This document shows, one piece after another, positions 5,319-7,751 of a stretch of 7,751 bases of DNA. Source of the DNA: Clostridia bacterium (GTDB lineage Bacteria; Bacillota_E; SLMV01; PUMD01); the NCBI GenBank assembly GCA_007128555.1, contig SKXF01000251.1:1-7751 (forward strand). Reading direction: 5' to 3'. The position numbers were made by a program, and so were the translations under genes. The notes under the pieces are model-generated. The model was not told the origin of the DNA. It saw nothing but the letters and a program-made list of their open reading frames with translations, and ran no database searches. The first letter of the stretch is position 1; every line of letters begins with the position of its first letter.

Positions 5319-7751
5319 TCAATCCCACCAGTCCTCTGCCAGCTGGAAGGCGATACTGATGTAGCCAGATACCTCTGCTCCCGGCCACTGCATGCTTCGG
5401 TCGACGATGTAAAAGGACGAAGTGCCCTGGGCGACATGGTGATCCGCAGGCCAGTAGGGCCGAATCCACTGGCTCCGATACCGGGCCACCACGAGCCCCT
5501 GGGTCTCCAAATCCTCAGACCGGTCCACGTCCCCGCGAAAACCCTGTGGCTGAAGCGTGCGTACCAGGGGAATGTCCCGGGCCAGCCACATCCAGTCCGA
5601 AATGTAGACGTCGGAGGTCCACAACTCCAGGTTCTTGCCGGGTCGACGGTAGCGGGCGTGATGACGTTCCCCCACCTCGATCCACACAATCCGGTCCCTC
5701 TCGGCCGACACCTTACCCCGAACCCACCTCTCGACGAGATAGGGGTCAATGCGGGCCCTGGGATCGGGAACCACTTCTCGACTGCCCACGGACTCGAAGA
5801 ATTGTCCATCCCAGGTCAGGTTGGGGAAGTCGACGTGATCTATTCCCGGGGCAGCCCCCAACCCCCCCACGGGGTACTCGACGGGATCGCGGCTTTCGTA
5901 CAACGAACCCGCTGGATCACCGGCACCCGTCTGTTCTTCCACACCAACAAAGGTGGCCGCAAGGGAGAAGCTACCTCGATCACAGGCCGTCACATCCCAG
6001 GCGGACTTCGGCGCCGGCAGGGTCACCCGGTAGCAAAGATCGGTGTCATGATTCAGCACCATCACCACCATGGGTCCCCAGCCGGCATCTTCGCGCCGGG
6101 TCACGGTCCAGTTGACCTCCTCGCCGCGATCGAGGGCCTGGTAGGGTCGCTCTGGATGCTCGGCGTTGTCACAGAGGACGTGAACTGACAGGGATATGCG
6201 TTCGGCGATCGCGCCCGTATGCCTTGCGTACACCTGGTAGATCTCGGTTCCTCCGTCAGCGCTGACAACGAAATCCCTGAGGCCCATCAATTCCTCGGCC
6301 GTGACCGGGTCGAGACCCTCCTCCTGGCGAAGCAGGTTAATCACGTGCAGCACGGCCCGGTCGACCCTGAGGATCCGCCCGCCTACTCCTGAAGGTATCG
6401 ACACGGGATCGTCATCAGGATCCGGAGCCCGGATCTGGGTTGCGGCCGTGTCCACGAGGATTTGCTTGATCTGCCCGGCGGTCAGGTCGGGCTTTAGACC
6501 GCGCAATATGGCCGCTGCTCCGGCCACCTGCGGTGCCGCAAAGCTGTTTCCTTGCTTCAGGACGTTTCGTCCGTCCCGATCGTGGTGGGCGATGATGCCA
6601 ACGGCCACGGTGGCCAGGGTAATTTCCAGCCCATCGTCCTCGTCGTCACCGGGTGATGACATGTAGTTGGAGAACACCGCCCGCTGGGCCCGGTAATCGA
6701 GACCACCAATGGTCATCACGTTGGGTAGGCGTTGTCCGAACCACTCCCCAGTCCGTGCCACCGGGAGGTTGTCATTCCCTGCAGCGGCCACAAACAGCAT
6801 CTCCGGGTAGTTATCGCGGGTCCAGTTTACGAACCGGGTGAACGTGTCATGGATGGACTCCAGGAGCTCTCTTTCAAAATCATCCATGTCGGCTGCCGGC
6901 CGGAGTGGTCCAAGGGACAGGTTGACGATGCTCGCTCCCGACTCAACCAGCTCCTTGAGTTCGACCAGGGCCCGGACCACGAAAACATGGTCCCGGAAGT
7001 CCATCAACGTGGGGTCTGGGTCCTCATCTGGCGGATCCGGGTCCTCGCCGGGCTCCGCGTCCGGTTCCGCACCTTCCTCATCTTCCTCTTCCTCGACCAG
7101 CTCGACGTCCAATATGCCTGTACCCACCGACCGGACGATGACCGAGAGATTGTCTCCGAGAACAGAAGCCACACCTATGCTGCGACCCACGCGATGGTCC
7201 GCTGCGAGGGTATGTGTTACGCCCGTTCCATGACTCACCCGGGAAAGGTCCGTCCCGGTGGGTTGTGTGGTGAGGTCCATCTCTCTCATTCCCAGGACGC
7301 GCGGCCCGCCCGTCACGTTCATCTCGGGCGTTTCTCCCCACATTTGGCTGTCGAGGACACCCACGGTGACCGGGTGCAGTTGCACATCTGCCATGGCGAT
7401 CATGGTCCACGCCTCGCGAAGGCCGATCATCTCGTACGGCCGGGTCAATGTCGGACGATCGACGCCGCAGCGGGCTGGATCGCACCGGTGAAACGGATCA
7501 TGGTAGTTGGGATTGCTGGCTGGATCGCAGCGCTCGATCTCAATGCGGAGGTCGATATCCATGGCCATGTTGGGCATGGCCATGGCCACCTTAGCCAGTC
7601 CCCGTGCCTCCTGCAGGCGCACACGCAGCTGTTCGACGGTATCATCCCGAGTTTCCAGCTGGTAGGCATCGAGCAGTTCGATCTCACCGACCAGGGCGGC
7701 ATTCCATGCATCGGCTATGGCCTGGGCATCTTCCCGCCCGGTACCGGGATC
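5319..7751 (-). CDS. Subtilisin-family (S8) serine protease with acidic insert and unrecognised C-terminal region, 5' end off window
   Basis: The frame is open from the right edge, with 43 codons before the GTG at 7622, so the true start is outside and 810 codons are seen. Numbering from that GTG: catalytic Asp91 in VGVLDSQ, His131 in SHGTGV, oxyanion Asn283 in FVAAAGNDN and Ser360 in GNSFAAPQVAGAA. All four key residues are present. The usual HGTH is HGTG and GTS is GNS. Between His and Asn sits an acidic, Pro-rich tract (173-205, with EEEEDEE, then PDPPDEDPDP). Before the domain is a Cys/His-bearing segment (C32, C47, C52). After about 425 come some 340 residues I cannot assign, apparently beta-rich, with three Cys and a Trp/Tyr-rich end (DWMWLA, IRPYWP, ending EDWWD). 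Subtilases are usually exported endopeptidases. The signal peptide, if any, is off the window. The nearest downstream gene on this strand is the aldolase fossil. Confidence 0.9.
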   Translation of the reverse strand, partial: DPGTGREDAQAIADAWNAALVGEIELLDAYQLETRDDTVEQLRVRLQEARGLAKVAMAMPNMAMDIDLRIEIERCDPASNPNYHDPFHRCDPARCGVDRPTLTRPYEMIGLREAWTMIAMADVQLHPVTVGVLDSQMWGETPEMNVTGGPRVLGMREMDLTTQPTGTDLSRVSHGTGVTHTLAADHRVGRSIGVASVLGDNLSVIVRSVGTGILDVELVEEEEDEEGAEPDAEPGEDPDPPDEDPDPTLMDFRDHVFVVRALVELKELVESGASIVNLSLGPLRPAADMDDFERELLESIHDTFTRFVNWTRDNYPEMLFVAAAGNDNLPVARTGEWFGQRLPNVMTIGGLDYRAQRAVFSNYMSSPGDDEDDGLEITLATVAVGIIAHHDRDGRNVLKQGNSFAAPQVAGAAAILRGLKPDLTAGQIKQILVDTAATQIRAPDPDDDPVSIPSGVGGRILRVDRAVLHVINLLRQEEGLDPVTAEELMGLRDFVVSADGGTEIYQVYARHTGAIAERISLSVHVLCDNAEHPERPYQALDRGEEVNWTVTRREDAGWGPMVVMVLNHDTDLCYRVTLPAPKSAWDVTACDRGSFSLAATFVGVEEQTGAGDPAGSLYESRDPVEYPVGGLGAAPGIDHVDFPNLTWDGQFFESVGSREVVPDPRARIDPYLVERWVRGKVSAERDRIVWIEVGERHHARYRRPGKNLELWTSDVYISDWMWLARDIPLVRTLQPQGFRGDVDRSEDLETQGLVVARYRSQWIRPYWPADHHVAQGTSSFYIVDRSMQWPGAEVSGYISIAFQLAEDWWD

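Noticed and set aside
5241..6188. A 315-codon plus-strand frame.
   Set aside because: Most of it lies antisense to the protease C-terminal region. The protease frame is continuous with catalytic motifs upstream, while this product is rich in His, Gly, Pro and Arg with no domain.
5319..7622. Treating GTG at 7622 as the protease start.
   Set aside because: The same frame stays open for 43 more codons to the window edge with protein-like helical sequence, and no ribosome site precedes the GTG at the right distance. The gene is best called partial.
1..7751. CRISPR arrays, tRNA or rRNA genes, insertion sequences, phage or defence genes.
   Set aside because: No regularly spaced repeats, no T-arm/acceptor pattern, no transposase motif and no nuclease or toxin-antitoxin pair could be seen on either strand.

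Overview
The window comes from a moderately GC-rich prokaryote whose lineage I cannot fix. Strong Shine-Dalgarno sites (for example AAGGAGGT before the flavodiiron gene) and one TTGACA element make a bacterium somewhat more likely than an archaeon. A stand-alone flavodiiron protein next to a nitroreductase-family flavoprotein points to an anaerobe or microaerophile. Coding density is low: about 1.1 kb (1662-2754) and about 0.7 kb (4559-5318) hold no convincing large gene, and one gene is clearly broken.

All recognisable larger genes lie on the minus strand. In order of transcription from the right edge they are: (1) 7751-5319, a subtilisin-family (S8) serine protease whose N-terminus lies off the window, with an acidic Pro/Asp/Glu insert inside the catalytic domain and a long unrecognised C-terminal part; (2) 4558-4079, an HpcH/HpaI-family aldolase pseudogene that can be read only through three one-base deletions and lacks its C-terminal part; (3) 3927-2755, an intact class A flavodiiron protein (NO/O2 reductase); (4) 1577-1080, a small nitroreductase-family protein with a possible promoter and operator; (5) 1001-1, the beta-propeller half of an S9 (acylaminoacyl-peptidase/prolyl oligopeptidase-like) peptidase cut by the left edge. 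The only plus-strand gene candidate is a 54-residue ORF at 4751-4915 with a good ribosome site and a lipoprotein-like signal peptide.

The genes do not form one obvious pathway. The flavodiiron protein and nitroreductase fit detoxification of O2/NO and redox housekeeping. The two peptidases at the edges are unrelated families. The gene-poor stretches carry fossils (the aldolase, a possible ABC-transporter TOBE tail at 2161-2301) and inverted repeats, the densest cluster at 5125-5213 between the convergent small plus-strand ORF and the protease. I see no CRISPR array, tRNA, rRNA, insertion sequence or defence system. The protease architecture is the most novel-looking item.
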